Assembly: GCF_020740795.1 (NCBI RefSeq)
Contig: NC_067283.1
Coordinates: 111,897,706 to 111,961,705 of the forward strand
Length of the DNA stretch: 64,000 nt
Reading direction: 5' to 3'
DNA from: Apus apus
Lineage: Eukaryota > Chordata > Aves > Apodiformes > Apodidae
Shown here: one piece after another, positions 1 to 11,589 of the stretch
Layout of the letters: every line of letters begins with the position of its first letter
How positions within the stretch are numbered: the first letter of the stretch is position 1
Made by a program: the position numbers and the translations under genes
Notes under the pieces: generated by a model
Databases searched by the model: none
What the model saw: only the letters and a program-made list of their open reading frames with translations
Told to the model about the DNA's origin: nothing

Positions 1-1225
1 GGACAGGGAGCATGTTGGGTCTTGGCTGTACTCTCTTTGCACTTTGTGTAATAATTTATACTGCTGTGAAGTAACTGCAGAATACCACCTTACATCTGAC
101 TTAGGCTTTGATAGCATTTTACATGGTTCTGAGGAGCTATATATGAAGAAGGCTCCTAAAGAAGAGATTACATCTGAAATCCTCCAATAGATTGATTGGC
201 AGGCTGTTAAGTATATTAGGAATGCTGTTGCAGAGTGCACTGGTAAGATTGGCAAGTTGTTTTACAGTGGCTTAAAAAGGTTTTGCCTAGCTTCCAGCTC
301 CACTCCTCTGCTGGGGTTGCCACCTACATAGCAGAGCTGGTGGGGATGATGTGGATTTAGCAGCTCTGGTGCAAAGGTTAGCATTTCAGCAACTGGGAAA
401 TCAGGTGGATTTGCACTAAAATGCCAAACTGAGTACAAGTGTCTGAGAGATAAGCACATGAATCCTTCCACTGGGCTGTTGGAAGAGGAGACAGAAGGAG
501 AAGTGAGTAACCTTCAACAGAAGGGCAGCACAGAAGGGTGCAAGTAAAAACATCCTAAATTGGCACAGTGTGACCACCAGTACTAGCTGGTTTGACCACA
601 GTGATTTAAGGTTTCTTAAAGAAGACAGATGGCTGTCTTCTAGAAGCAACAGCATTTAAATCTTCAGGCAGAACTGGCAGAGCAGATGTTGTTTGTGCTC
701 CTTACCTGTTTCAGTGCAAAGCCGGCAGTTAATCTAAGTGAAATTTTGCATTCGTGCAGCTGGGGTTGCAGAAACATTTGCTCCTGGCACTTCTGCTGCA
801 GAGCTGTGCTACTTAGCAGAGGGTGTATTTGTAACATTGTCCAGAAGCAACACTACAGAAATGAAATATTCTTTACTGTGATAGCAGGTTTTGAAATGAT
901 GGACTGCATGCAACGTTTGCCTGGCCTGTGGGGGGCAGGTTCCTCACTTCTGCTCTGAAATGAGTTCTCACAGTCACCTACATTTCAGTGCTACCAGGAA
1001 GCTCAACTTCTCAGTTTTCAGTGCTCCCCTTAGTGCATGTAGGGCTGCAAGAACAATACTCACAATGTTGTTAATAATATATCGCAAGAAGAACAAATAC
1101 CCCACAGTGTTACCCTGGGGATGCGTTTGCTGCAAAAAAAATGATTCTTTTTTATATACTTTGCCTTACTGGAAGCATGTTTTGGGGGCATTATCACATT
1201 TGTTTTCGTTTCATTCTATATCTAG
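1..1225. other. RNF125 intron 1 (3' part), no feature seen
   Basis: This stretch lies upstream of the first recognisable RNF125 exon. It is not GC-rich and has no RING first half (the CxxC...CxH part) in any frame, so RNF125 exon 1 must lie outside the window. The small open frames here show no recognisable protein. I see no repeat I can name. Confidence 0.6.
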
Positions 1226-1367
1226 ATTCTGTCATCCCTGTATTTCTGCAAGTTTAAAGAATAACGCATGGATGTGTCCTTATCTTCCTTCTGAAGGAAT
1301 TCCAGCCACCAATATTGCTAAGAAGATGGAGAGCACGTACCGAAACTGCACAGAATGTGAAACACAG
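1226..1367 (+). CDS. RNF125: RNF125 exon 2: RING second half and start of C2HC finger
   Basis: The acceptor is tctag and the donor follows CAG. The incoming phase completes a valine codon, as in RNF138 exon 2. It encodes [15 protein letters not shown], then [13 protein letters not shown], then [12 protein letters not shown] ligands FCxxC are present. The final CPxC pair is reduced to its first cysteine (TGT at 1275-1277) because four residues are missing before LPSEG compared with human RNF125. Confidence 0.85.
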
Positions 1368-4300
1368 GTTTGCAGCCTCAAACACTAACTACTAAATAAT
1401 TCCAGAGATGTCTCCATGCATGAGAACTAACACTGTTAAGATCCCTTTTTAAGGGCATGTCTAAACAAAGAAACTCCACCAGCATGGCAATGGAAGAATA
1501 CATTGTTGTGATTTATGAAGTTCCATATCTAAAAGAGCTCTAAAACACTCTGCCAGTGCCATTGAAAATACTAAGTTCAAGCCTAAACCTATGGGAGCTG
1601 AATCTGGAGGAGGGGATTGAGTGGCACCCTCTGTAAGTTTGCAGATGACACCAAGTTGGGTGGAAGTGTTGATCTGCTTGAGGGTAGAAAGGCCAGCTGA
1701 GGGTCCTTCTGCTGAGGGACTTGGACAAGCTGGATTGATGGGCCAGTTGTATGACATCAACAAGGGCAAGTGCCGGGTCTGGCACTAGGGTCACAACAAC
1801 CCTGTTTTGCACTGCACAGGGCTAGGAGAAGAGTAGCTGGGAAACTGCCCAGAGGAAAAGGACCTAGGGGTGTTCATGAACAGCCAGCTGCACATGAGCC
1901 AGCAGTGTGCCCAGGTGGCAAAGATGGCCAATGACATCCTGACCTGCATCAGAAATAGCTTGGGCAAGCAGGAGTAAGGAAGTGAATCATAGCCCTCTAC
2001 TCAGCCCTGGTGAGGCCACACGTCAAATACTGTGTTCACTTTCAGGCCCCTCACTATATGAAAGACACTGAGGAGCTAGAGTGAGTCCAGAAAAGGACAA
2101 CAAAGCTGGTGAAGGGTCTAGAGAACAAATCTGATGAGGAGCAGCTGAGGGAACTGGAGTGTTGTGTAGCCTGGAGAAAAGGAGGCTGAGCTTATCACTC
2201 TCCACAGCTACCTGAAAGGAGGTTGTATTGAGGTTGGGGGTTGGTTTCTTCTCTCTAGTAACAACTGATAGGACAAGAGGAAATGGGCTCAAGTTGCTCC
2301 AGGGGAGGTTTAGATTAGATAGAGGAAACTTCTTCACTGAAAGGATTTATCAAATACTTGAACAGGCTTCCCAGAGAGTTGGCTGAACAAACATTCCTAG
2401 AGGTGACGTGTAGATGTGGTGCTTAGGGACATAGTTTAGTGGTGGACTGAGACTAGAATTAGATTAATGAGCGGACTGGATGATCTTAAAAGTCTTTTCC
2501 AACCTAACGATTCTGATTCTTGACTCCCTATATTTTTTTGGCTGGAGAAAAAACAAATCACGTTTTTTTTAATATGCCACGATTGCCCAATTATAAAAAT
2601 CCTGGCTACAATTGCATCTATTACAATGCAGGACAAAGATACAAAATGTTGTGAATTGTTTTTTTAAACATCTCCCCTCCCCCCCACATTTGGTAAAGCT
2701 ACCTAAACTGAGCCTTTTTCCTTAAATCTAAATAAAGCCTTTGAAACATCACTTACTACTCACATGCAAACAAAGTTTTAACTGCTGCTGTTTGAACTGT
2801 AATATGTTAATCATCTTTCATTAAAACAAGGTGCAGAGCAAAAACTCTTAACAGTACATTGTGGTGGTGAACAGGGCAGATATCAGTAAGAAAAAGAGTT
2901 AACCAAGACTGAATTAATATACGTTAACTTCAAAGTTCATATAAAACCAAGTATTTTCTCCCATGTTTGCACATATTTACTGTGTGCCTCTTTCAATATA
3001 AAGAACACATCATTCTTGCTCTCCCATCGTATTTTTATATCTCTGTTGTTTTGTGGGAGGAGATTGTACAGCTTAAATGTGACTTCCTCCTCTTCCCTGG
3101 ATTCACATCTGGCTTTTATAATTTCTGCTGTCTTGCCAACTGCAAAATAATACCCTGAAATCTTTCTTGTTTAGGTATAGTAGTGTGAAAATACCATGAA
3201 ATATAAACCAGCAAATAAATGTGTGAAGAAAGGCTGTTATTTGCAGGGTTGTGAGAAGTTACAGAGAACATTAAAAAAGCAGGGAAAATGTCTATTTGTT
3301 GTTAAAATAATTGATTCTTTACCTTTTCTTTCTATGAATTTTTACATCAGGGAAAAATTTGCTTAAAACTAACAATGAGATATATGAACTGCAACACCTT
3401 GTTATTAACAGTAGCTCAATATTGAATTTAATTTCAATATTTTTTTAAATGGAGGTTTGCAGAAGGAGCCCAGTTGTAACAGGTAGGTTAACAAGTGCTG
3501 AGCTATTATGTGGCTTAGCTGGGCTTCTCAGTTAAGGACTCCCTTTGTTGTTCAGTGGCAGGATGCAAGAAATTACCTAAGTATGGGTATCTGCAGGGGT
3601 TTTTGATCTTTCTTATGGCTGCAGAAGGGACTGGCTATATTTCTTGCATAAAGCCGTCAGTGAGGCCACTAAGAGATGTTGAAAAGGAGAGTGCGTTTAG
3701 TGCATTATTGTGTCAATACACCTTTGTGTATTGTTTCTGATATTTGGCAGACTACCCTTGGCAAATCCTCCTGCGGTGTCTCAGTCACACCAGTGCATGG
3801 ATCGCTGTGTTAGTATAAACATAATTTCATTTGCTGTATCTGCTCAGGGAGTGGAAATCATAATGAAGTGGCTGAGGCATGGGCACGTTTCATTTTGCTG
3901 CATCTGCAGTCTGGATAATAATTTGAAGTGGAGCCATAGCATTGACATCTGGGAGAGGGTTATTTTCAGTTTCTTCACCGAAGACTCACTGGAACTGGTC
4001 ATCAGTGTTAAAAGGTTAAGAATGTAGAATAGCATGTAAGAAACATTAATGTCTCTGTACTGTTTCTGTGCAAATAATATTTTAATATCTCAACATAGTG
4101 ACTTCTTATAATTTCGTATTTCACTTTTGCAAAAAGCGAACTGGGAGGGTCCCCCTCCCCAGACTAGAAATGTTTCCTTATTGCCTCCCTAATTTAATTT
4201 AAAAATATTAAGGGCAAATAAAAGGAACAAACAACATTACCACAAACTAGTAACATTTTCACTCTAATTAACTTCACTGTCATAAGACGAATGTTATTAT

Positions 4301-7300
4301 TATAAAATGTATTACAGCAATACTGAACCAGTAACATAATGCTTGAGAAACTGAGCCAGTAGGAGAAGGAGATGCATATTCTTCCCTAGGTACGGCCACA
4401 GTGTTGTAATAAGGCTTTGAACTAGGAAAATGTTCAGAATAATATATTGGCATGAATGTGTCATGGTATAAAACATAACAAGCTGCTTCTTCTAATTGCT
4501 TAGGTATGCCTGAGTGAAATGAGAGCTCATTTAAGAACTTGTGAAAAATATATAGAAAAATATGGACCTCTACAGGAGCTTGGAGCTGCTGTAACAAGGT
4601 AGATCTTAGTGATGATGACACCGCAAAAGCACTTTTGAGCTCATTATCCCAACACAGTACAGTCAAACTGGTAAAAGGATTCTCTGATTTTATTTATTTT
4701 CTTTTCAATTGGAACTTGCTTCTGTTCAATAGAATTAAACATGAATCCTTTACCAGTATTTAAAAATTATAATACTCAAGTAGTATTTAAAATTGACACG
4801 TTTTTTGGTGTATGACTACAAAATAGTACATTTTACTTGCAGTTAGTATGATTTTTGATAGAATTTAGCTCCACGTGACCTATTCTGTAGCAACAACAAT
4901 ATTTTTACAAGTTAGCAGTTTTTAATGTTTTTCTGGGGGAAGAATTAATGATTGCTTTAAATAAAGCTCCTTGAAAGTGTTGGTTATTTCCAGAATGAGT
5001 GAAGATTAATAATAATTACATTTAATTTGCTCTCATCTATTACTTTGTTCTTTGGAAGTAGCTTTGAATTAAGAAGACTAACAGCTTTTCTTATTTATAT
5101 ATAGTATATAAAGAGAATGTGTGTCATATGTCAAAAGTTCAAATTCTTTGTCCCTTTCATTCTCTTTCAGGGCAGGACCTATTAGAGCAATCAATTAGGC
5201 ATGTAGCAATTCTAGAATGACAAGTCTGCAAGTTCAATGGCCCTTAGTTTTATTCATGAACAAATAGGATTTTCATATCATTATTAAACTGCTTTTTTGA
5301 TATATGTAATTTCAAGTCCCTATACTCACTGATACTGGAATTCCTACATGACATGTTCAGGTTGCTTGCTCTGAAGACCTGTCTTCATCTCAGTTATTGC
5401 TCTTTTGATGCTCACAAAAACTTGAATATTTATCCACACACATTTGAAAACACAACTAACCCAAAAATAACTTTTCCGCTGTGCAAGAAAACAATGCTCT
5501 GAAATGTACTGAAAACTAAGTAGGAATCCTCTGTGAGAAAGTGTCAATAGCTAATGATGGCTCCTGAGAATTGGTAGTTTGGTCACGCGTGCTCCAACTG
5601 TATCACAGCAATTAAATGATGCTTTTATCAAATGTCTGTAGTTGTAGCGTTCAGTATTTTCATCCATTCATCTCTAAGGTCATGGTTATGTTAGAGTGCT
5701 TCTCTGGATCAATATCCTGACATGCTGGCACAGTTCTGTGCAGTGTTTGCAGTGTCCATTAGCAAGGCTGACCTTTGGCCAGCACAACATACATCACACC
5801 CAGGTACATGACATATGCTCATGCTGTGTTTTAGCTATGGCAAAAAGAAGCTTCTAATGATATCTGACCAAAGAAGTCTAAGTACTTCTTTTATTGCTTG
5901 TAGCGCTAAGAATGTATTAGTTCTATCTGCAGCCACTAACAATATTACTATGTTTCATTCTCAGATATTCCTGTCCTTATTGCCAGTGTGAAGTAGATGA
6001 GGATGAGCTTATGGACCGTTGTCTCACCACGGATCAGAAAGGAGAGCAGCGGTAACATACATAAGTATATATTTTACTGAATTCACATTAAATGGATTAA
6101 TTCTAGCAACATTACTCATCAGTGTATACTGTGTTCATCTTTGTCTGAGCTAATGCTTTAATGTGTAAGATTTTGCTAACTTTTGTGTTTTACAGATAAG
6201 ACTTTGTTTACTTTGGTCAACCGAAATAATTGTCAATAATTTTTATAATACCTATCAGTCTATAAGCTCTCATTTTTTCACATAGGGCAAATTCATACAT
6301 AGCTGTATTGTGTAGCTGTAGGGCAGAGTTTAAGCCTTAACGCTTAGAAAATTATTAAATCCTTTGCTCAATTCAGAGTTGCATGTACAAGCTGATCCTG
6401 AGAGACTGAGTAATATGCATTATGCAGCCTCTGTTGCGTGGTTCTTTGAAACCTAATGTAACAAACAATATTCAGAAAAATTCTCACCCACAAATAACAG
6501 GAAAATCATAAGCAAGGAAACAAAAATATGATCTTTTAAATCATACTGGTTTCACAACTACTTTAATTGGTGTATGAACTATGACACCACATCGTTAATA
6601 CAAAGCAAAGAGAGGGAACATGCTGAGAGGTGCACTGTGTCATTTGCTACTGACACACTGACTCTTCCCTTTAATTCTGAAATACCTTTGGAGTAACTGT
6701 TTCTGGATTTCAGTGAAAAAGTGGTTTGGCATAGCTATTTCAACCTTCTTATTTCAAAATTAAACATATCAGACTTCTAGTTCTAAAAAGGCATTGCATT
6801 TTTGTTGTGTTGTATCATAATGTTCATAACCAGAACATGTAATAAAGGTGTTTTTAGTATACAAATGGTATATTAATACAGTATATTCCCACATGGTATA
6901 TTCCATGATAATAGCATTTTTAGTATACACACAGTGTTCTCACAACACTTAAGAAATACAGGTTGCAACAACTGCAACTTTTATATTGCAGAGAACCCTC
7001 AGGAAGTAATTCAGCTTTTCTTTTGAACAAGTGTTTTAGGCACTTCTGTTGTAAGCACACAGGTGAATCAATTTGTTATGGATGACCAGAGAAATCCTGT
7101 ATGTTTCTTAGCACTTTGTCATCCAAAAAATGTCTTGGTTGATAAACAAATGGATTGTTTTTTATTAGTTTATTCGAATGATAAACAAATGGATACATGA
7201 ATTGTTGGGATGATAAATTTTGTTTTGCGTAAAACAAATGCTTTTACATGACTGTTCTCTTATAGCTAGCAGAAGGGAATTTATTAATCATCAGATCTAC

Positions 7301-8778
7301 GTAGATTGACAGTCCTTGGGATGTCTGTAGGCACAAATTACACAGCAAGGATTAGCATAATTGACAGCTGATCTGGAAGTGCACTGGGCCTAAGCAGTGT
7401 TTGTCTTGCTCAGAGAATGCTGGTTGGCTATAATAGCTCCACTTATTTAACATTTCTGGTTTTTTAAACATTGATAGCATTTCTTCTGTAAGACCTGCAA
7501 GATGAAAATTGAATATTTCCTTCCATTTTCTTTATAGTGTTGTCCAATTTGTTTTTTAACACCCGGGAGAGAACCAAGCTATTTCAGCAGAAGTTTTATA
7601 AGGCACCTTCAACTCAGACATGCACTCCATTATGAAGACTACATAGTAAGTAATGGTATTTGCAGTCTACTGGACTTGATTTCTTTGTGTGTTTCTTCTT
7701 CCACACCTTTTACAATCAAGAATTCATGAAAAGAACTGAGCAGGTGACTGCACCATGAAGTCACGAAGTGTGGCAGGTATGTACAGAAACAGCACAGCTG
7801 GTGCCGAGAGGTGCCAGCTTGTTCTCAGTTCTGTTGCTATCTAATGGTGGGACAAGGGAATGGTACCCCCTTACCTCACTTCTTAGCAGGTACTATACAT
7901 CTCAATTATGTTTATAAATTACTTGGAGATCCTCAAATGAAAACCTGCGTACTGTAAGTGACAGTTCAACAACCCATTTTATTCTGTAGAACCTAAGATG
8001 GATCAGTTTTAGTTCTGCAAGGTGCTGCATGAGTGGGCTGTAAAATACAAAAAGCAGCACAAACATTAACACGCTGCTAAAATTCCTCAAGAATATCAGT
8101 TAGTGCTTTCATGTATTTATCTTTGATACTCATGCAGACAAAATCCCAAAGAGAGATACAAAACATTTTTTAATGGGGCAAAAGAATTGAAGACAATGAT
8201 GTGCAAATGGAGGGCAGGGGCAAAGAACCAACTTAATAGTCTGAACCTATAGTTCATGCACATGGCAGAAACATACCTATGTATGATAGCACTTTAATGA
8301 TAGCTCACATATCATAACACACTTAATAAAGTATAGCTAAGACTTGAGAATTTATACACAGTAATATAAAATGCATCACCAAATTGGAGTCTTTAATAAA
8401 CAGCATTAGCATTGCTAGGTTTTGCATAATCACTGAATTTGACTGTTCCTGCATTTGTCATTCTCATTTATTTCAAGTTGCATAATGATTTATCTTGTTT
8501 CAAGTTGCAGTGTTGACCACTAAGGAATAGAAAGTTGGGCAGTAAACTTTACACATGAATGTAAAGCCACTGAAAACAGTAGTTGGTTAACTGGTAACCC
8601 TACCAGTCAGAATTAAATCAATTAACACAGTAATTACTACCTTGATAGTCAATAAAATATCCTTTTTCATTTTTTTTTCTTTCAGTACATAAACACTGTT
8701 GGAGAAGTTCTTGTTGAAAGAGTTTTGGATGGGTCATTCTTAGACTATATGCATGTGAGTCATCCAAACAGCACCTAA
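1226..8778 (+). CDS. RNF125: RNF125-like E3 ubiquitin ligase, 3' part (exons 2-6), possibly damaged
   Basis: Coding segments are 1226-1367, 4504-4598, 5965-6051, 7538-7645 and 8686-8778. In order they give the second half of a RING (FCHPC), a C2HC finger (NCTEC ... MRAHLRTC), a first C2H2-type finger (CPYC), a second one (CPIC ... HLQLRH) and a C-terminal helix at the UIM position. This is the RNF125/RNF138/RNF114/RNF166 family layout. Phrases such as SLKNN, LPSEG and YGPLQEL identify RNF125 rather than its neighbour RNF138. In mammals RNF125 is a membrane-associated E3 ligase that ubiquitinates RIG-I, MDA5 and MAVS. Two oddities are visible: the RING lacks its last CPYC cysteine (CPYLPSEG), and exons 4 and 5 do not join in frame. 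The gene may be lineage-degraded, or the sequence may hold an error. Exon 1 is outside the window. Identity is firm; functionality is not. Confidence 0.85.
1612..2520 (+). mobile_element. CR1 LINE 3' fragment, sense, in RNF125 intron 2
   Basis: The fragment begins in reverse-transcriptase sequence (a frame reading roughly [10 protein letters not shown] near 1640) and runs through the CR1 3' region, including the segment around contributors of the form 'ggaagggtctagagaacaaatc', to a terminus of the 'ttccaacctaacgattctgattct' type. The match to avian CR1 is by recognition. It is heavily mutated, with no intact ORF. Confidence 0.85.
4504..4598 (+). CDS. RNF125: RNF125 exon 3: C2HC finger
   Basis: The acceptor is ttgcttag and the donor is AAG|GTAGAT. 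It encodes [16 protein letters not shown] and then [15 protein letters not shown]. It completes the C2HC finger begun in exon 2 (C, C, then H and C here). The incoming phase is 0 and the outgoing phase is 2, consistent with exons 2 and 4. This is the best-conserved RNF125 segment in the window. Confidence 0.9.
5965..6051 (+). CDS. RNF125: RNF125 exon 4: first C2H2-type finger
   Basis: The acceptor is ttctcag and the donor is CAGCG|GTAACA. It encodes [20 protein letters not shown] and then LTTDQKGEQ. It joins exon 3 in frame through an arginine codon. It ends two bases into a codon, which does not fit the start of exon 5. Confidence 0.85.
7538..7645 (+). CDS. RNF125: RNF125 exon 5: second C2H2-type finger
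   Basis: The acceptor is tttatag and the donor is ATA|GTAAGT. The open frame reads [20 protein letters not shown] then [16 protein letters not shown], clearly homologous to RNF125 and to RNF138 exon 6. It is 108 bases. Since exon 4 ends in phase 2 and exon 6 starts in phase 0, a length of 3n+1 is required. Spliced as drawn, it is read in the wrong frame and stops at TAA after about seven codons. Confidence 0.8.
8686..8778 (+). CDS. RNF125: RNF125 exon 6: C-terminal helix and stop
   Basis: A T-rich tract and ttcag acceptor precede [20 protein letters not shown] and [10 protein letters not shown], then TAA at 8776-8778. This aligns with the human RNF125 C-terminus, which carries the ubiquitin-interacting motif. 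The acidic start of that motif is weaker here (GE in place of EE). It joins exon 5 in phase 0. Confidence 0.85.
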   Translation, partial: YINTVGEVLVERVLDGSFLDYMHVSHPNST

Positions 8779-10819
8779 GGTATCCTGCAAAAGAATGGAA
8801 GAGCATTCTCTGTGGATAAACACAGTAATTAAAATTTAGCCCTTTGCAATCAATGGAGTGTTAGTAACTCGTGTGGACCTAAAAAGGTTATGGGGTGTTT
8901 TTTTTTCCTTAAGCATTGTTTTGGTTTTAAACTCTTTAATTAAATTCTCTTCATTAAAAAGAATGCATTTTTTTTTTCTTTTTGTATGGATAAAATACAG
9001 CTCGTTTCTCTACTTAAAGCACAAGGGTCAAGAACTTGCTGCTAGTCCACTATACAAAACCACCGGCTTTGATAGCAGCTCCTCCTATTTGTTTGCAGCT
9101 CTGTTCCAGGAACAGGCCAGTCTTTCATACATTGATGATGACAAAACAATGCTGGAGATAGGTTACAACAGCTTTTCAGATGATACAGGACCAAATAAAT
9201 TTGAACAAACCCCACCTGCAAACAATACCAGGCATACTGCTGTCAATGCCTGTGTTACTGACCCCATAAGAGTGCACGAGTTGCCATTTACAGTGCAAGA
9301 TGAGACTCAAAATTAGCAAAGTAAGTGAAAGCCACCTTGAAAGGATAACAAGAAATTAATATGATGTTTGTAATAAAAAAATATAAACCTGCAAGAGATT
9401 GACAGCATCTCTTAACTAACCTGTATTCTTTTAAAAGTACATAGTTTCTTAAGGTACAGTATAACATGGTATCTTTCAAAGATTCAGCTGATCTGTAAGA
9501 AATTAAAATTCATGTTCATGCATAAAAGGATGTACGGTGATCAAAGTAGCTTTAATCCCATGGTAACATGTTAACAAGGAAACTCGTGATAGACTTTGGG
9601 TCTTGTCTAGTTTTTCTTGGAATCTGAAAGTGGCTCCTTTTTGGGAAGAGAAAGATGCAATGTTTAATGTGTGTGGGAAAGTTGCTTTTCTTTCTCTTTG
9701 AGAACTGTCTTTGGGAATGAAAATTCCTCAGTTAGAAAGATGGACAGTGTTGCTTTGAAGGGTGGAATTTGTGGAAACATTTGAGTAGTTAAAAAAAAAA
9801 ATTATCTCATCTGCCAGATCAAAGTAACCAAAAATGTAGGGAAGAAGTTACTTGATTTATGGCTTCCTACACATCTAACAAACGTATAGAGCACTTTATA
9901 TATGTATGAAATGAGCTACTACTGTGGGAGTGGGGAGTGTTGTCCTTAGTTTTGCCTGTGGCTGCAAGTGTTCTTTGTCAGTAGTGATATAGATACACCT
10001 GGCAGGAGTGAAGGATGCCCTTCCCCTTGCACATGGCACTTTCTGATCCCCCTGCAGTGACACAGCTTTCTTTCCCTTTCTGCTCACATCCATCTTTCAG
10101 TACTCCCACAGAACAAATCCCTGCCCTTTTCATATTGGCAAGGAGATGAGCTGTTCTTGCAGCAGCACTGTCAAAAAAGCAACCAAAATAGTATTTGCAC
10201 AAAAAGTAGTTCTACAAAGTACAATAGCTGTGCAAAGGTGATATAAAATGTACCTCTTCACTGGCAGTTGCCCCCTGCAAACTGCAAAATTTTATGAGCA
10301 GTTCTACAAGTTTTCACAGTTGAGATTGCATTTCACAAACGCATTTTTCACAAGGAATAAAAAGTTGGCAGGGCCATTGGTTTCATGTCATCTAAAAAGT
10401 CTGATTTAAAATGCTTTCCGTCATATAAATGTGTTTGATAAACTTCAGCTGCCTGATGTCTCTTTACATGTTGTCTATGTCAATGGCAAAAACTACCTAA
10501 GATTTACAAGGCTGGTGCCATGCTATATATTGCTCTGTGGTGTACTAGTTGTCAACTCCAAGGTCACAGCTTTATTAAAGGCTCAAGATTTACAATAACG
10601 TTAGGAAAAGCATGAATGTCTTCACACACACCTTCCTGTAGTTTACTTCTCAGGTCATCTGTACAATTTCTCCCCCTGCCAAAAGGTGCTAATCGATAAA
10701 TACTGCAGTCTGCTAAACACAGCTCAAATGGACCTATCATGTTCCTTTAGTAATAAATCTTTGCTTTTGTTTAACACCTGCCTTCTAAGGACATAACCCT
10801 CTTTATCTGCAGTAATTAA
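8779..10819 (+). other. RNF125 3' UTR and intergenic DNA
   Basis: No further exon is seen. AATAAA candidates lie at 9194-9199 and 9372-9377, so the 3' UTR may end near 9.4 kb. An open frame from 8858 to 9316 shows no known domain and is best read as UTR. The rest is A+T-rich unassigned DNA. Confidence 0.45.
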
Positions 10820-10995
10820 TTTAACTTCACAGCAGCCTTATTTGGTGATTAAAAACTGCTCCCCTTTTACAGATTGAGAAATTGAGGCATAAGGACATGC
10901 CTTGCTGAAGTCATACAGGAAGACTGAAAAGACTTGGAAGCCCATTTCTGTCAGCCTCTGACATGCTGAGGCTGAAGGCCATGCTACCTCTCTCC
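10820..10995 (+). mobile_element. Ancient MIR-like SINE remnant
   Basis: The order of motifs is that of the MIR consensus: a 'cttcacagcagcctta' segment, then 'ccccttttacagattgagaaa' (10860-10880), then 'ttgaggcataagga', then a 'ccttgctgaagtcatacag' block, then a diverged tail near 'ctgaggctgaaggccatgct'. The match is from memory of the consensus. It is clearly old and diverged. Confidence 0.6.
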
Positions 10996-11589
10996 CCATG
11001 AGTAATGGAAGGTGCTTGGGCAGCATCTGAGCTGAGGCTTCTGTAATTCTTCCTTTTAATGTACTGTCATGGCATGATTAGGGCACACCTGAAGCTGGCT
11101 ATACAGCTGTGGTATAGTCCTAAGTGACACAAAAACAACAAGAAGCATTCTGCAGGGTATTTACCACTTAAGGTGTAGTTCTGTGTCTTCTTCTGGCAGT
11201 ATTTGCACAGCTGAAGAGGTTACTGCCACCAACTGCTGCTTGTTACCCATTGTGCCTACTCAGATTTACCGGCCTGGCTTCCTGCTTCATTTCACGGAAA
11301 ATAATCAGTTACTCTCTTTAAATAGTAGGGCTTTCTTGCCAGCTGATGGACAGTTCAGCAGCCTCTAACAGAGCAAAGATGAGTACAGGGGAGCAGTAGC
11401 CTGAGCTACTATCACAGCCACAGTTAGAAGAGGACGTATTACTGCAGTGCCTCAAATCCAAGGCCTATCCTCTCCTGGGAAATCTTTACCCAGGGAGTGG
11501 GCCTTTCCCACCAGATTTTCACCTGACCTGAAGCTTGAGCAGTAAATATCCCAGCCCAGACAACTTAACTCTTACACTGGGCCCATCAC

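Noticed and set aside
8858-9316. 152-codon open frame after the RNF125 stop
   Set aside because: No recognisable domain, no splice context, low-complexity phenylalanine-rich start; position fits RNF125 3' UTR.
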